Of a stretch of DNA of 64,000 bases, positions 30,111 through 40,029 are shown piece by piece. Each line of letters begins with the position of its first letter. Position 1 is the first letter of the stretch. The stretch covers positions 248,001 through 312,000 of the forward strand of contig JADJCR010000001.1 in the NCBI GenBank assembly GCA_016703125.1, given 5' to 3'. Below the pieces are notes generated by a model. It did no database searches and was not told where the DNA came from. It saw nothing but the letters and a program-made list of their open reading frames with translations. The DNA is from Micrococcales bacterium. Lineage in GTDB: Bacteria; Actinomycetota; Actinomycetes; S36-B12; UBA10799. A program made the position numbers and the translations under genes.

Positions 30111-31399
30111 CGGTTCTTCGCAACGTCCGGCCGCTGGGTGGGGACGCCGTGGATGTCCGGATCGCCGACGGCGTGATCGCCGAGATCGGCGGCGGGTTGG
30201 ATGACGGGGATGTGGTCGACGGCGCGGGCGCTGTGCTGCTGCCGGGTCTGGTGGATCTGCACACCCACCTGCGCGAGCCGGGCCGGGAGGACGCCGAGAC
30301 GGTTGCCACCGGCACCCGGGCTGCTGCCGCCGGGGGGTTCACCGCTGTCCACGCCATGGCCAACACCGATCCCGTCGCCGACACCGCCGGGGTCGTGGAA
30401 CAGGTGTGGCGCCTGGGCATGCAGGCCGGCTACGCCGACGTGCGGGCGGTGGGTGCGGTCACCGTGGGCCTGGCAGGGCAGCGCCTGGCCGAACTCGGCG
30501 CGATGGCCGACTCCGCGGCCGGTGTCCGCGTCTTCAGCGATGACGGGCACTGCGTGTCCGACGCTCTGCTGATGCGGCGGGCGCTGGAGTATGTCAAGGC
30601 CTTCGACGGGGTCATCGCCCAGCACGCCCAGGAGCCTCGGCTCACGGAGGGCGCCCAGATGCACGAGGGTCCCCTGTCCGGCGAACTCGGGTTGCGCGGC
30701 TGGCCGGCAGTCGCGGAGGAGGCGATCATCGCCCGTGACGTGCTGCTGGCCGAGCACGTCGGGTCGCGTCTGCACATCTGTCACGTCAGCACCTCGGGAT
30801 CGGTGGAGATCCTGCGGTGGGCCAAGAGCCGGGGGATCACGGTGACCGCGGAAGTCACACCGCACCACCTGCTGCTCACCGACGACCTGGCCACCACCTA
30901 CGACCCGATCTACAAGGTCAACCCACCGTTGCGGTCGCGCACCGATGTCGAGGCGGTGCGCCAGGCGCTCGCCGAGGGCATCATCGACATCGTCGCGACG
31001 GATCACGCGCCCCACGCGATGGAGGACAAGGAGTGCGAATGGGCCGCAGCCTCCTTCGGGATGCTGGGACTGCAGACCGCGCTGCCGGTCGTCAACGAGA
31101 CGATGGTCCGCACCGGACTGCTGGACTGGGCCGAGGTGGCTGATCGGATGTCGTCGGTCCCGGCGCGGATCGGGCGGGTCGCTGGCCACGGCCGTCCCAT
31201 CGAGGTCGGCGAACCGGCGAACCTCACTGTGTTCGATCCGGATGCTGAATGGGTCGTGTCCGCTTCCGACATGGTGAGCCGCAGCCGCAACACGCCGTAC
31301 GCCGGGATGGTGCTGCACGGCAAGGTGCTGGGCACCTGGTTACGTGGCCGACCCACTGTGCGTGACGGCTCCGTCGTGGAGCACGAAGCAGCCCGATGA
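30107..31399 (+). CDS. pyrC: Dihydroorotase
   Basis: A 430-residue zinc amidohydrolase (type I) closing carbamoyl aspartate to dihydroorotate. The metal-binding DLHTHLREPG, HAQEPRL, LHICHVSTSGS and ATDHAPHAMEDK lie in the expected order. The start overlaps pyrB (ATGA) and the following PH-domain gene overlaps the stop (ATGA). Confidence 0.96.
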   Translation: MTVLRNVRPLGGDAVDVRIADGVIAEIGGGLDDGDVVDGAGAVLLPGLVDLHTHLREPGREDAETVATGTRAAAAGGFTAVHAMANTDPVADTAGVVEQVWRLGMQAGYADVRAVGAVTVGLAGQRLAELGAMADSAAGVRVFSDDGHCVSDALLMRRALEYVKAFDGVIAQHAQEPRLTEGAQMHEGPLSGELGLRGWPAVAEEAIIARDVLLAEHVGSRLHICHVSTSGSVEILRWAKSRGITVTAEVTPHHLLLTDDLATTYDPIYKVNPPLRSRTDVEAVRQALAEGIIDIVATDHAPHAMEDKECEWAAASFGMLGLQTALPVVNETMVRTGLLDWAEVADRMSSVPARIGRVAGHGRPIEVGEPANLTVFDPDAEWVVSASDMVSRSRNTPYAGMVLHGKVLGTWLRGRPTVRDGSVVEHEAAR

Positions 31400-31928
31400 A
31401 CTCCCTGCTGGCTGCCGAGTCGCAACAGGTCACCGAGTGGCCGCAGCGGCTGGGACTCACTGCGGTGGTCCTGGCGGTCACCGCCCTGGCGGTGTGGGGA
31501 TGTGGCGCAGTTGGCGGCGCCGGGCCGCCGTCGACTTGCCCTTGCGGCCCGTTCCGGCCGGTTACGTCCCGGCACTGGAGGCCGGTGGCCGGTACGTCGG
31601 CACGGCACCGGCTGCCGACTGGATGCAGCGCGTCGTCGCTTCGGGGCTCGGGGCACCGGGCAATGCCACGGCGGATGTCGCCGAGCAAGGTGTCCGGCTG
31701 GAACGGATCGGGGAGCCGTCGGTGTTCATCGCAGCCGACCAGATCACCGACGTGAGTCTGGGCCGCGGGGTCGCTGGACAGGTTGCTGAGAAGGACGGCC
31801 TGGTGCTCTGGTACTGGTCGGCCGGGGACACCGACCTGCAGACCGGCTTCCGGCCCGACCATCCCGACGACGTCGTGTCGCTGTACGAGAAGAGCCGTGC
31901 GCTGTTCGTAGCCGAGGAGAACCGATGA
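31396..31928 (+). CDS. Membrane-anchored PH-like domain protein of the pyr operon (frameshifted)
   Basis: About 177 residues after repair. The first frame encodes MNSLLAAESQ and a membrane helix (RLGLTAVVLAVTALAVWG). At the GGGG at 31496-31499 one G appears missing; with it the protein continues MWRSWRRRAA and a soluble domain with GRYVGTAPAADWMQRV, then VAEKDGLVLWYWSAGD and LQTGFRPD. This matches the small bacterial PH-like protein that sits between pyrC and carA in mycobacteria and related genera. Its role is unknown. Alternatively translation might start at ATG 31500, losing the membrane helix. carA overlaps the stop (ATGA). Confidence 0.75.
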
Positions 31929-33082
31929 GTTTCACCATCCCCATGCTCGCTGATGCGGACGCCCACGCCGACGAACCGGGGCTGCTGGTCCTGGAGGATG
32001 GCACGACGCATCGCGGCGAGGCGTTCGGCGCTCGCGGTGCCGTGTTCGGGGAGGCGGTGTTCGCCACCGGGATGACCGGCTACCAGGAGACCCTCACGGA
32101 CCCCTCGTACCACCGGCAGGTGGTCATCATGACCGCCCCGCACGTGGGCAACACCGGCATGAACGAGGAGGATCCCGAGTCGGCGCGGATCTGGGCGGCG
32201 GGCTACGTCGTGCGCGACCTCAGCCCGGTCGCCAGCAACTGGCGAGCCACCGACACGTTGTCGGCCAGGCTGGAGGCCGCTGGTGTGGTGGGTGTGCGCG
32301 GCGTCGACACCCGTGCGCTGACCCGGCACCTGCGCGAGCGAGGTGTGATGCGCGTGGGACTGTTCAGCGGCGATGCGCTCACCGACGCTGCCACCATGCT
32401 CGAGCAGGTCAAGGCCTCCCCGCAGATGCTCGGTGCGGACCTCACTGCGCAGGTCAGCACCGCCGAGCCGTATGTGGTTCCCGCGGTGGGGGACAGTCGA
32501 TTCACGGTCGTCGCCGTGGATCTGGGGATCAAGCGCATGACTCCGGCCCGCATGGCGGAGCGCGGCATGACAGTGCACGTGGTGCCCGCATCGTCCACCT
32601 ACGAGCAGGTGCGGGCGCTGAATCCCGACGGGCTGTTCTTCTCCAACGGCCCCGGCGACCCGGCCACCGCGGAGCACGCGGTAGGGCTGGCCCGTGCAGC
32701 GTTGTCCGACCAGTTGCCCACGTTCGGCATCTGCTTCGGCAACCAGATCCTGGGCCGCGCCCTGGGCTTCGGCACGTACAAGCTCGCGTACGGGCATCGT
32801 GGGATCAACCAGCCGGTCCAGGACCGCACGACCGGCAAGGTGGAGGTCACCGCGCACAACCACGGGTTCGCGGTGAAGGCTCCACTGGACCAGCAGGTCG
32901 AAAGCGAATTCGGCCGGGTCGAGGTGAGTCACGTGTGTCTCAACGACGACGTGGTCGAGGGCCTGCGCTGTCTGGATGTCCCGGCCTTCAGCGTGCAATA
33001 CCACCCGGAGGCCGCCGCCGGTCCGCACGACTCGGCGTACCTGTTCGACAGATTCGCCGCGACGATGCAAGGGAGCCTGTGA
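31925..33082 (+). CDS. carA: Carbamoyl phosphate synthase small (glutaminase) subunit
   Basis: A 385-residue subunit that hydrolyses glutamine and passes ammonia to CarB. The nucleophile is Cys270 in FGICFGNQ; the partner histidine and glutamate are in QYHPEAAAGPHD. The N-terminal half has GMTGYQETLTDPSY. It begins in the stop of the preceding gene and carB begins at its own stop (TGATG). Confidence 0.96.
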   Translation: MSFTIPMLADADAHADEPGLLVLEDGTTHRGEAFGARGAVFGEAVFATGMTGYQETLTDPSYHRQVVIMTAPHVGNTGMNEEDPESARIWAAGYVVRDLSPVASNWRATDTLSARLEAAGVVGVRGVDTRALTRHLRERGVMRVGLFSGDALTDAATMLEQVKASPQMLGADLTAQVSTAEPYVVPAVGDSRFTVVAVDLGIKRMTPARMAERGMTVHVVPASSTYEQVRALNPDGLFFSNGPGDPATAEHAVGLARAALSDQLPTFGICFGNQILGRALGFGTYKLAYGHRGINQPVQDRTTGKVEVTAHNHGFAVKAPLDQQVESEFGRVEVSHVCLNDDVVEGLRCLDVPAFSVQYHPEAAAGPHDSAYLFDRFAATMQGSL

Positions 33083-36000
33083 TGCCCAGGCGCACGGACA
33101 TCTCCAGTGTCCTGGTCATCGGCTCCGGCCCGATCGTCATCGGGCAGGCGTGCGAGTTCGACTACTCGGGTACCCAGGCCTGTCGCGTACTGAAGGCCGA
33201 GGGCCTGCGCGTGATCCTGGTCAACAGCAACCCGGCCACGATCATGACCGACCCGGAATTCGCCGACGCCACGTACATCGAGCCGATCACCCCGGAGTTC
33301 GTCGAGAAGGTCATCGCCAAAGAGCGCCCAGATGCACTGCTTCCGACCTTGGGCGGGCAGACCGCGCTGAACGCGGCCGTGGCCCTGGCCGAGAACGGCG
33401 TGCTCGAGCGGTACGGCGTGGAACTGATCGGCGCTGACATCGACGCGATCCAGCGCGGCGAGAACCGGGAACTATTCAAGCAGATCGTCGCCAAGGTGGG
33501 TGCGGAATCGGCCCGGTCGGTGATCTGCCACAGCCTCGAGGAGTGCTTGGTCGCTGTCGAGGACCTCGGGTACCCGGTGGTCGTGCGGCCGTCGTTCACG
33601 ATGGGTGGCGCGGGCTCTGGGATCGCCTACGACGAGGCCGACCTGCGCCGCATCGGCGGTTCCGGTCTGTCCGCCAGCCCGACCACCGAGGTGCTGCTCG
33701 AGGAGTCGATCCTGGGGTGGAAGGAGTACGAGCTCGAGCTCATGCGCGACCGCAATGACAACGTGGTCGTGGTCTGCTCGATCGAGAACCTCGACCCGCT
33801 CGGTGTTCACACCGGCGACTCCATCACCGTCGCCCCGGCGCTGACACTCACCGACCGGGAGTACCAGCGTATGCGTGATGTCGGGATCGCTGTCATCCGC
33901 GAAGTCGGAGTGGACACCGGCGGCTGCAACATCCAGTTCGCCACCCACCCGGAGAACGGCCGCATCATCGTCATCGAGATGAACCCGCGGGTGTCACGCA
34001 GTTCCGCGCTGGCGTCGAAGGCCACCGGCTTCCCGATCGCGAAGATCGCTGCGAAACTGGCGATCGGCTACACCCTCGACGAGATCCCCAACGACATCAC
34101 GCGGCAGACGCCGGCATCTTTCGAGCCCACGCTGGACTACATCGTGGTGAAGGTGCCGCGTTTCGCCTTCGAGAAGTTCCCCGGTGCCGACGACACGCTG
34201 ACGACGACGATGAAGAGCGTCGGGGAGGCCATGGCCCTCGGCCGCAACTTCGCGCAGGCCCTGCAGAAGGCTCTGCGCAGTGTCGAGCAGAAGGGCTCGG
34301 AGTTCTCCTGGCCTGCCGACCCGCGACCGCTCGACGACCTGCTCTCGGAGGTCGGCCGTCCGCACGACGGCCGGTTGCAGAAGGTCCAACAGGCGCTGTG
34401 GCTGGGCGCCACGCCCGCGCAGTTGTACGAGATCACGGCCATCGACCCGTGGTTCCTCGAGCAGATCGTCACCATCAATTCCCTCGCCGATCAAGTCCGG
34501 CTGGCTGAGCGGCTGTCGCCGGGTCTGCTGCGCCGGGCCAAGCAACACGGATTCTCCGACGTTCAGATCGCCGCACTGCGTGACAGCCGGGAGGACGTCA
34601 TCCGCGGTGTGCGGCACGCGCTGGGGATCCGGCCGGTGTTCAAGACCGTCGACACCTGCGCCGCGGAGTTCCCCGCCCATACGCCATACCACTACTCCAG
34701 TTACGACGCCGAGACCGAGGTCGAGCCGCGGGAGAAGCAGGCGGTGATCATCCTGGGCTCCGGGCCGAACCGCATCGGCCAGGGGATCGAGTTCGACTAC
34801 AGCTGCGTCCACGCCACGCTCACCCTGCGCGAGGCCGGGTACGAGGCGATCATGCTCAACTGCAACCCGGAGACGGTGTCGACCGACTACGACACCAGCG
34901 ACCGGCTGTACTTCGAGCCGCTGACCCTCGAGGACGTGCTCGAGGTGATCGCCGCCGAGCAGGCCGTGGGGCCTCTGGCCGGGGTCATCTGCCAGTTGGG
35001 CGGGCAGACCCCCCTGGGCCTGGCGGCCCGGCTGAAGGCGGAGGGGGTGCCCTTGCTGGGGACCACCCCGGAGGCGATCCATCTGGCCGAGGAGCGCGGC
35101 GCCTTCGGTCAGGTACTGCACGACGCCGGGCTGCCTGCGCCGCGGCACGGCATGGCCCGCAGTGTGCAGGAGGCCGAGGTCATCGCTGCCGAGATCGGGT
35201 ACCCGGTGCTGGTCCGCCCGTCCTATGTGCTCGGCGGGCGCGGCATGGAGATCGTCTACGACAAGGCGGTGCTGGCCGAGTACATCCAGCGGGCCACGGA
35301 GGCCAGCCCGGAGCATCCGGTCCTCGTCGACGAGTTCCTCGACGAGGCGATCGAGATCGACGTCGATGCGCTCTACGACGGGGTGGAGCTCTACCTCGGC
35401 GGCGTCATGGAGCACATTGAGGAAGCCGGCATCCACTCCGGGGATTCCGCGTGCGCGCTGCCCCCGATGACCCTCGGGCGTCAGGAGCTGGAGCAGATCC
35501 GGGCCAGCACGCTGGCGATCGCCGAGGGCGTCGGGGTGCGGGGTTGTTGAACATCCAGTTCGCGCTCACCGGTGACCGGTTGTACGTGCTGGAGGCCAAT
35601 CCGCGTGCCTCCCGGACGGTGCCCTTCGTGTCCAAGGCCACCGGGGTGCCGCTGGCCAAGGCCGCGGCGCGGATCGCGGTCGGCGAGTCGATCGCCGGGC
35701 TGCGCGCCGACGGCCTGCTCCCGGCCGGCGGGGATGCTGCCGACCTGCCGGTGGGCTCCGCGATGGCGGTGAAGGAGGCGGTCATGCCCTTCGGGCGCTT
35801 CCACGGGGTCGACAGCGTGCTCGGCCCGGAGATGCGCTCGACCGGCGAGGTGATGGGGATCGACGCCGACTTCGGCACCGCATTCGCGAAGTCGCAGTCG
35901 GGTGCTTACTCATCGGGCCTGCCGGTGTCCGGCCGCGCGATCATCACGGTGGCCAATCGCGACAAACGCTCCATGATCTTCCCGGTGAAGCGGCTCGCGG

Positions 36001-36365
36001 ACCTCGGTTTCGAGATCCTCGCCACGCAGGGCACGGCCGACGTGCTGCGCCGCAACGGGCTGAAGGCGACGGTCCTGCGCAAACACGCCGAAGGGGTGGG
36101 TCCCAACGGGGAGCCGACCACAGTGGGCAGCATCCTGGCCGGGGAGGTGGACCTGGTGGTGAACACCCCGGTCGGCACCGGCGCGCGCGCCGATGGCTAC
36201 GACATCCGCACGGCTGCGGTGGTCAAGGGCATCCCGTGCATCACGACCGTGCAGGGGCTCGGCGCCGCGGTGCAGGGCATCGAGGCGCTCAAGACCGGGC
36301 GGATCGGAGTCCGCAGTATCCAGGAGCACCAGGCCGACCTGGCGATCCTGAGGGCGGTGCCATGA
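33082..36365 (+). CDS. carB: Carbamoyl phosphate synthase large subunit (frameshifted)
   Basis: Makes carbamoyl phosphate from bicarbonate, ammonia and two ATP for pyrimidines and arginine. Two homologous ATP-grasp halves are visible: the first begins VLVIGSGPIVIGQACEFDYS, the second VIILGSGPNRIGQGIEFDYS. The C-terminal MGS-like allosteric domain follows (RLADLGFEILATQGTADVL, VNTPVGTGARADGYDIR). The frame breaks at the GGGG at 35540-35543; one more G restores EGVGVRGLLNIQFAL. The repaired protein has 1094 residues, the usual size. The break is most likely a sequencing error. pyrK overlaps the stop (ATGA). Confidence 0.93.
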
Positions 36366-37201
36366 CCGTGCAGTCGGACGCGGAGGTCTTGAGTGTGCGC
36401 CGTGACGGCGCGTACTACCACCTGTCCTTCGCGGCACCTGGCATCGCCGACGGCTTCCGCCCGGGACATTTCGTGGCGATCGCCGTCGATGACGCACACA
36501 TTCTGCGCCGCGCCTTCTCCATCCGGTCGGCTTCGACCAAGGCCGGGGGTGCCCTGCAGATCATCGTCTCGCCGAAGGGTCCGGGCACCCAGTGGCTGGT
36601 GGCCCGCCGGCCCGGCGACATCATCAACGTCATCGCCCCGCTGGGACAGCCCTTCCGGCTGCCCACCGAGGCGGTGCCCTGTGTGCTGGTCGGCGGCGGC
36701 TATGGCGTGGCGCCTTTGTTCGAGTTGGCGTCCCAACTGCGGGCGCGGGGGTGCCCGGTGGAGATCATCGTCGGGGCCGGGGATGCGCAGCGGCTGCACG
36801 GTGTGGTGGAGGCCCGGCGGGTCAGTGATGCAGTGCACGTCACCACTGACGACGGATCCGCTGGTGAGCAGGGACGGGTCACGGATCCGCTGCGACGCAT
36901 CCTGGCCGAAGGCCGTCACCCCGCGGTGTACGCCTGCGGGCCCATGGCGATGCTGCAGGCGGTGTCGCAGGTGAGCTCGGAGTTCGCGGCGGTGGCCCAG
37001 TGTGCTGTGGAGGAGTCCATGGCCTGCGGGGTCGGCGTGTGCATGACCTGCGTGCTGCCGGTGGTCGGCGACGACGGCGTGACCCGGATGGTGCGCTCGT
37101 GCACAGACGGCCCGGTGTTCTTCGGTGACCGAGTGCGCTGGGCCGACGTCGGTACGGTGCCTGCGGGCACCCTCGGCGCACCGGAGCCGCGCGATGACTG
37201 A
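36362..37201 (+). CDS. pyrK: Dihydroorotate dehydrogenase B electron-transfer subunit
   Basis: A 279-residue FAD/2Fe-2S protein linking class 1B dihydroorotate dehydrogenase to NAD. It has the ferredoxin-reductase fold with LRRAFSIRSAS (FAD) and LVGGGYGVAPL (nucleotide). The C-terminal cluster cysteines are in MACGVGVCMTCVLPV and later VRSC. It overlaps carB by four bases and pyrD by eight, consistent with a PyrD-PyrK complex. Confidence 0.93.
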   Translation: MTVQSDAEVLSVRRDGAYYHLSFAAPGIADGFRPGHFVAIAVDDAHILRRAFSIRSASTKAGGALQIIVSPKGPGTQWLVARRPGDIINVIAPLGQPFRLPTEAVPCVLVGGGYGVAPLFELASQLRARGCPVEIIVGAGDAQRLHGVVEARRVSDAVHVTTDDGSAGEQGRVTDPLRRILAEGRHPAVYACGPMAMLQAVSQVSSEFAAVAQCAVEESMACGVGVCMTCVLPVVGDDGVTRMVRSCTDGPVFFGDRVRWADVGTVPAGTLGAPEPRDD

Positions 37202-38126
37202 TCCCCGGGTGTCGCTGGCCGGTGTGGAGTTCGCTGGGCCGGCCTTCACCGCGTCCGGATGCGCGGCCGCCGGCAAGGAACTCTCCGGCTTCTTCGACCT
37301 CACCGAGATCGGCGGGGTGGTCACCAAGAGCATCATGATGCGCCCGCGCTCGGGCCGGCCCACGCCGCGCATGGTGGAGACGCCGTCCGGCATGCTCAAC
37401 TCCATCGGTCTGCAGGGACCCGGCATCGAGTCCTTCCTGGCCAACGACTTGCCCTGGCTGGCCGAGCGCGACGTGTCCGCCGTGGTCTCGATCGCGGGGG
37501 AGAGCGTGGAGGAGTACGCCCAGCTGGCCCGCATCCTGCGCAACGAGCCGGCGGTGAAGGCCATCGAGGTGAACATCTCCTGCCCCAACGTAGAGAGTCG
37601 CGGGCAGGTCTTCGCCTGTGACGTGATGTCCGCGTCGTCGGTCATCCACCAGGTGCGCCGCAACAGCGGTTCCAGCACCCCGATCCTGGCCAAGTTGTCC
37701 CCGGACGTCACGAGCATCGCCGAGATCGCCGTGTCCTGCCACAACGCCGGCGCCGACGGTTTCTCGATGATCAACACCACGCTTGGGATGGCCATCGACA
37801 CCGACACCCTGCGGCCTATCCTCGGCGGGGTGACCGGGGGCCTGAGCGGACCGGCGATCCGGCCGATGGCGCTGCGGTGCGTGTGGCAGGTCCACCAGCT
37901 GCTGCCCGATGTGCCGATTCTGGGCATGGGCGGGATCGCCACGGGCGCCGATGCGCTGCAGTTCCTGGCCGCGGGGGCCTCGGCGGTCAGTGTGGGGACG
38001 ATGACCTTCCACGATCCGTCCGCGCCAGTGCGGGTCCAGCGCGAACTGCTGGCCCTGCTGGGGGAGCGGGGGTTCGCGACCGTTGGTGCGGCCGTGGGGA
38101 TCGCGCACCGCGGGGGGTTGGGGTGA
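37194..38126 (+). CDS. pyrD: Dihydroorotate dehydrogenase, class 1B catalytic subunit
   Basis: A 310-residue FMN barrel oxidising dihydroorotate to orotate. The catalytic base is Cys130 in EVNISCPNVESR, which distinguishes class 1 from the serine-using membrane class 2. LNSIGLQGPG and ILGMGGIATGADALQF (FMN phosphate) are present. It starts eight bases before the pyrK stop. The usual tight packing of the operon is then broken by 253 bases of repeats before pyrF. Confidence 0.95.
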   Translation: MTDPRVSLAGVEFAGPAFTASGCAAAGKELSGFFDLTEIGGVVTKSIMMRPRSGRPTPRMVETPSGMLNSIGLQGPGIESFLANDLPWLAERDVSAVVSIAGESVEEYAQLARILRNEPAVKAIEVNISCPNVESRGQVFACDVMSASSVIHQVRRNSGSSTPILAKLSPDVTSIAEIAVSCHNAGADGFSMINTTLGMAIDTDTLRPILGGVTGGLSGPAIRPMALRCVWQVHQLLPDVPILGMGGIATGADALQFLAAGASAVSVGTMTFHDPSAPVRVQRELLALLGERGFATVGAAVGIAHRGGLG

Positions 38127-38144
38127 ACTCCCGGGTCTCACCGC

Positions 38145-38357
38145 CAGCCGTTAGTGATGCGGATGGCGGGGAGCGATACCACCGGTGTGTTTCGCTAACG
38201 GATATCCGTATCGCTCCCGCCTTTCAGGGTGGCCCCGCCCTTCCGCCGGGTGGACCCAGGGCGACGGTCCCAAAGGCAGCCGTTAGTGATGCGTATGGCG
38301 GGGAGCGATACCACTGGTGTGTTTCGCTAACGGTCTTACGTATCTCTCCCGCCCTTC
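38145..38357. repeat. Two copies of an about 81-bp element with interleaved inverted repeats
   Basis: Copy 1 (38145 to about 38225) and copy 2 (38277-38357) are offset by 132 bases and nearly identical. In copy 1 CCGTTAG (38148-38154) pairs with CTAACGG (38195-38201), and GGCGGGGAGCGATAC (38165-38179) pairs with GTATCGCTCCCGCC (38208-38221) with one bulge. The arms alternate A-B-A'-B', so both stems cannot form as simple nested hairpins: this is a pseudoknot or two-state layout. Copy 2 keeps both pairs with one mismatch (GTATCTCTCCCGCC). They lie between pyrD and pyrF. Confidence 0.8.
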
Positions 38358-38379
38358 ACCGAACCCGACCGGAGTCCCC

Positions 38380-39090
38380 GTGACTGACACCGCCCCCATC
38401 GCACTGGCTCTCGACGCGCCGGACCTGGACACGGCCTGCGCCTGGGCCAACGCCGTCAATGGTGTCTTCTCGCACATCAAGGTGGGCCTGGAGACGTACT
38501 TGCGCGACGGCGCGGTCGGGGTGGCGGAGATCCGGGCGGCCGCGCCTGATTGTGCCCTCTTCCTGGACCTGAAGTTCCACGACATCCCCAACACCATGGC
38601 GGGTGCCGCTCGTTCGGTCGCCGTCCTTGAGCCCGACATCCTGACTGTGCACGCCGCAGCCGGGCCAACGGGCATCGATGCCGTCGCCACCGCTCTACCG
38701 ACCACGAGGGTGGCGGCGGTCACTGTCCTGACCAGTCTCAGTGGGCTGGACCTCACGGAACTCGGGATCAGTGGCACGCCCGACCAGGTCGTCATGCGGT
38801 GGGCGCGGCTGGCGGTGGGCGCCGGTGCCCGCGCCGTCGTGAGTTCCGCGCAGGAGGTCGCCACCCTGCGGGCACTGCTGGGCCCGGAACCTCTGCTGAT
38901 CACTCCCGGCATCCGGCCGACGGGTGCCGCACGTGCGGATCAGCAACGGGTGGTGACGCCCGCGGACGCGATCACCGCCGGGGCGGGGCTGCTGGTCGTG
39001 GGGCGACCAGTCACCCATGCGGATGATCCCCGCGCCGCCGCCCACGCGATTGCGGGGGAAGCCGTGGAGGCGCGTGCACGGGTTCGGTAG
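38380..39090 (+). CDS. pyrF: Orotidine 5'-phosphate decarboxylase
   Basis: A 236-residue type 2-like barrel enzyme making UMP from OMP. The catalytic Asp-Lys-x-x-Asp region is LFLDLKFHDIPNTM and the phosphate loop PGIRPTGAARADQQRV. The GTG start has GGAG five bases upstream. pyrE (orotate phosphoribosyltransferase) is not in the window. The TAG stop doubles as part of the mihF -10 box. Confidence 0.95.
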   Translation: MTDTAPIALALDAPDLDTACAWANAVNGVFSHIKVGLETYLRDGAVGVAEIRAAAPDCALFLDLKFHDIPNTMAGAARSVAVLEPDILTVHAAAGPTGIDAVATALPTTRVAAVTVLTSLSGLDLTELGISGTPDQVVMRWARLAVGAGARAVVSSAQEVATLRALLGPEPLLITPGIRPTGAARADQQRVVTPADAITAGAGLLVVGRPVTHADDPRAAAHAIAGEAVEARARVR

Positions 39091-39093
39091 ATT
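39088..39093 (+). promoter_or_regulatory. -10 box for leaderless mihF, overlapping the pyrF stop codon
   Basis: TAGATT starts with the pyrF TAG stop and lies 13 bases before the GTG at 39101; no ribosome site precedes that GTG. Confidence 0.5.
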
Positions 39094-39100
39094 CATCGCC

Positions 39101-39415
39101 GTGCAACCCCCCTCCTTGACCAGCGAGCAGCGGTCGGCCGCGAGTGCGAAAGCGGTGGCCAACCGGCGTCGCCGCGCGGAGGTCAAGGAACAGTTGCGGC
39201 AGGGTCACCTGTCGTGGCATGACCTCCTGGCTCTGGCACATGTCGATGAAGTGGTTGCCGCTCTGCGTGTGCAGGAGGCGCTGCTGTGCCTGCCGGGAGT
39301 CGGCCCGCAGCGATTGCACCGCTTCATGAAACATGCCAACATCGCGCCCTCCCGCCGGTTGCGCGGGCTCGGCCCCCACCAGATCGCCAGCCTCGCCGAA
39401 GTCCTGGTGCGGTGA
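39101..39415 (+). CDS. mihF: Actinobacterial integration host factor (mIHF)
   Basis: A 104-residue nucleoid protein unrelated to enterobacterial IHF, found only in actinobacteria. It opens with LTSEQRSAASAKAVANRRRRAEVK, a basic helical arm (shown in two overlapping parts: LTSEQRSAASAKA and VANRRRRAEVK), and has the helix-two-turns-helix-like LPGVGPQRLHRFM and RRLRGLGPHQIASL. It binds and bends DNA and in mycobacteria and Streptomyces is needed for nucleoid organisation. The genomic place before gmk is conserved. A leaderless promoter precedes it. Confidence 0.9.
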   Translation: MQPPSLTSEQRSAASAKAVANRRRRAEVKEQLRQGHLSWHDLLALAHVDEVVAALRVQEALLCLPGVGPQRLHRFMKHANIAPSRRLRGLGPHQIASLAEVLVR

Positions 39416-39954
39416 GCCGCCTTTACGTGGTGTCCGGCCCGAGTGGGGTCGGCAAGTCGACGGTGGTCGCGCGCGTCCGGCAGAGGCGCCCCGACGTGTG
39501 GTTGTCGGTGTCGGCGACGACACGAGCACCGAGACCCGGCGAGCAGGACGGCCGGGAGTACTACTTCCTCGCAGCGGAGGATTTCGCGGCGCGGGCACAA
39601 GCCGGGGAGATGCTGGAATGGGCGCATTTCGCGGGCAATTCCTATGGCACCCCCCGGGCCCCGGTGGCTGAACACCTGGCGGCCGGCCAGCCGGTCCTGC
39701 TCGAGATCGAACTGCAGGGCGCCCGCCAGGTGCGGGCGGCCATGCCGGACTGCGTCCTGGTGTTCCTGGCCCCACCCAGTGCCGAAGAACTGGCCCGTCG
39801 GCTCGCCGGCAGGGGTACCGAGGACGGCGACTCCATGCGGGCCCGCCTGCAGCACGCAGAGGCGGAATTGGCCGCTCAAGAGGAGTTCGACCACGTCGTC
39901 CGTAACGTGGATGTGGACCAGGCAGCGGCGGAATTGGCCGCCCTGATCGAGTAG
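39412..39954 (+). CDS. gmk: Guanylate kinase
   Basis: A 180-residue P-loop kinase phosphorylating GMP to GDP. The Walker A motif GPSGVGKS is at residues 9-16, and the GMP-binding SATTRAPRPGEQDGREYYF follows. It starts in the mihF stop codon (GTGA), so both proteins come from one leaderless transcript. Confidence 0.95.
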   Translation: MSRLYVVSGPSGVGKSTVVARVRQRRPDVWLSVSATTRAPRPGEQDGREYYFLAAEDFAARAQAGEMLEWAHFAGNSYGTPRAPVAEHLAAGQPVLLEIELQGARQVRAAMPDCVLVFLAPPSAEELARRLAGRGTEDGDSMRARLQHAEAELAAQEEFDHVVRNVDVDQAAAELAALIE

Positions 39955-39991
39955 CGGCCCGTGCGCCCATGGCGTGCCGGTGCTCATCCGC

Positions 39992-39997
39992 TACCCT
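39992..39997 (+). promoter_or_regulatory. -10 box upstream of rpoZ
   Basis: TACCCT gives a leader of about 30 bases that contains GAAAGG before the GTG start at 40030. Confidence 0.45.
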
Positions 39998-40029
39998 GGG
40001 GGAAGTCGTATCTGACGAAAGGTTCCCCT

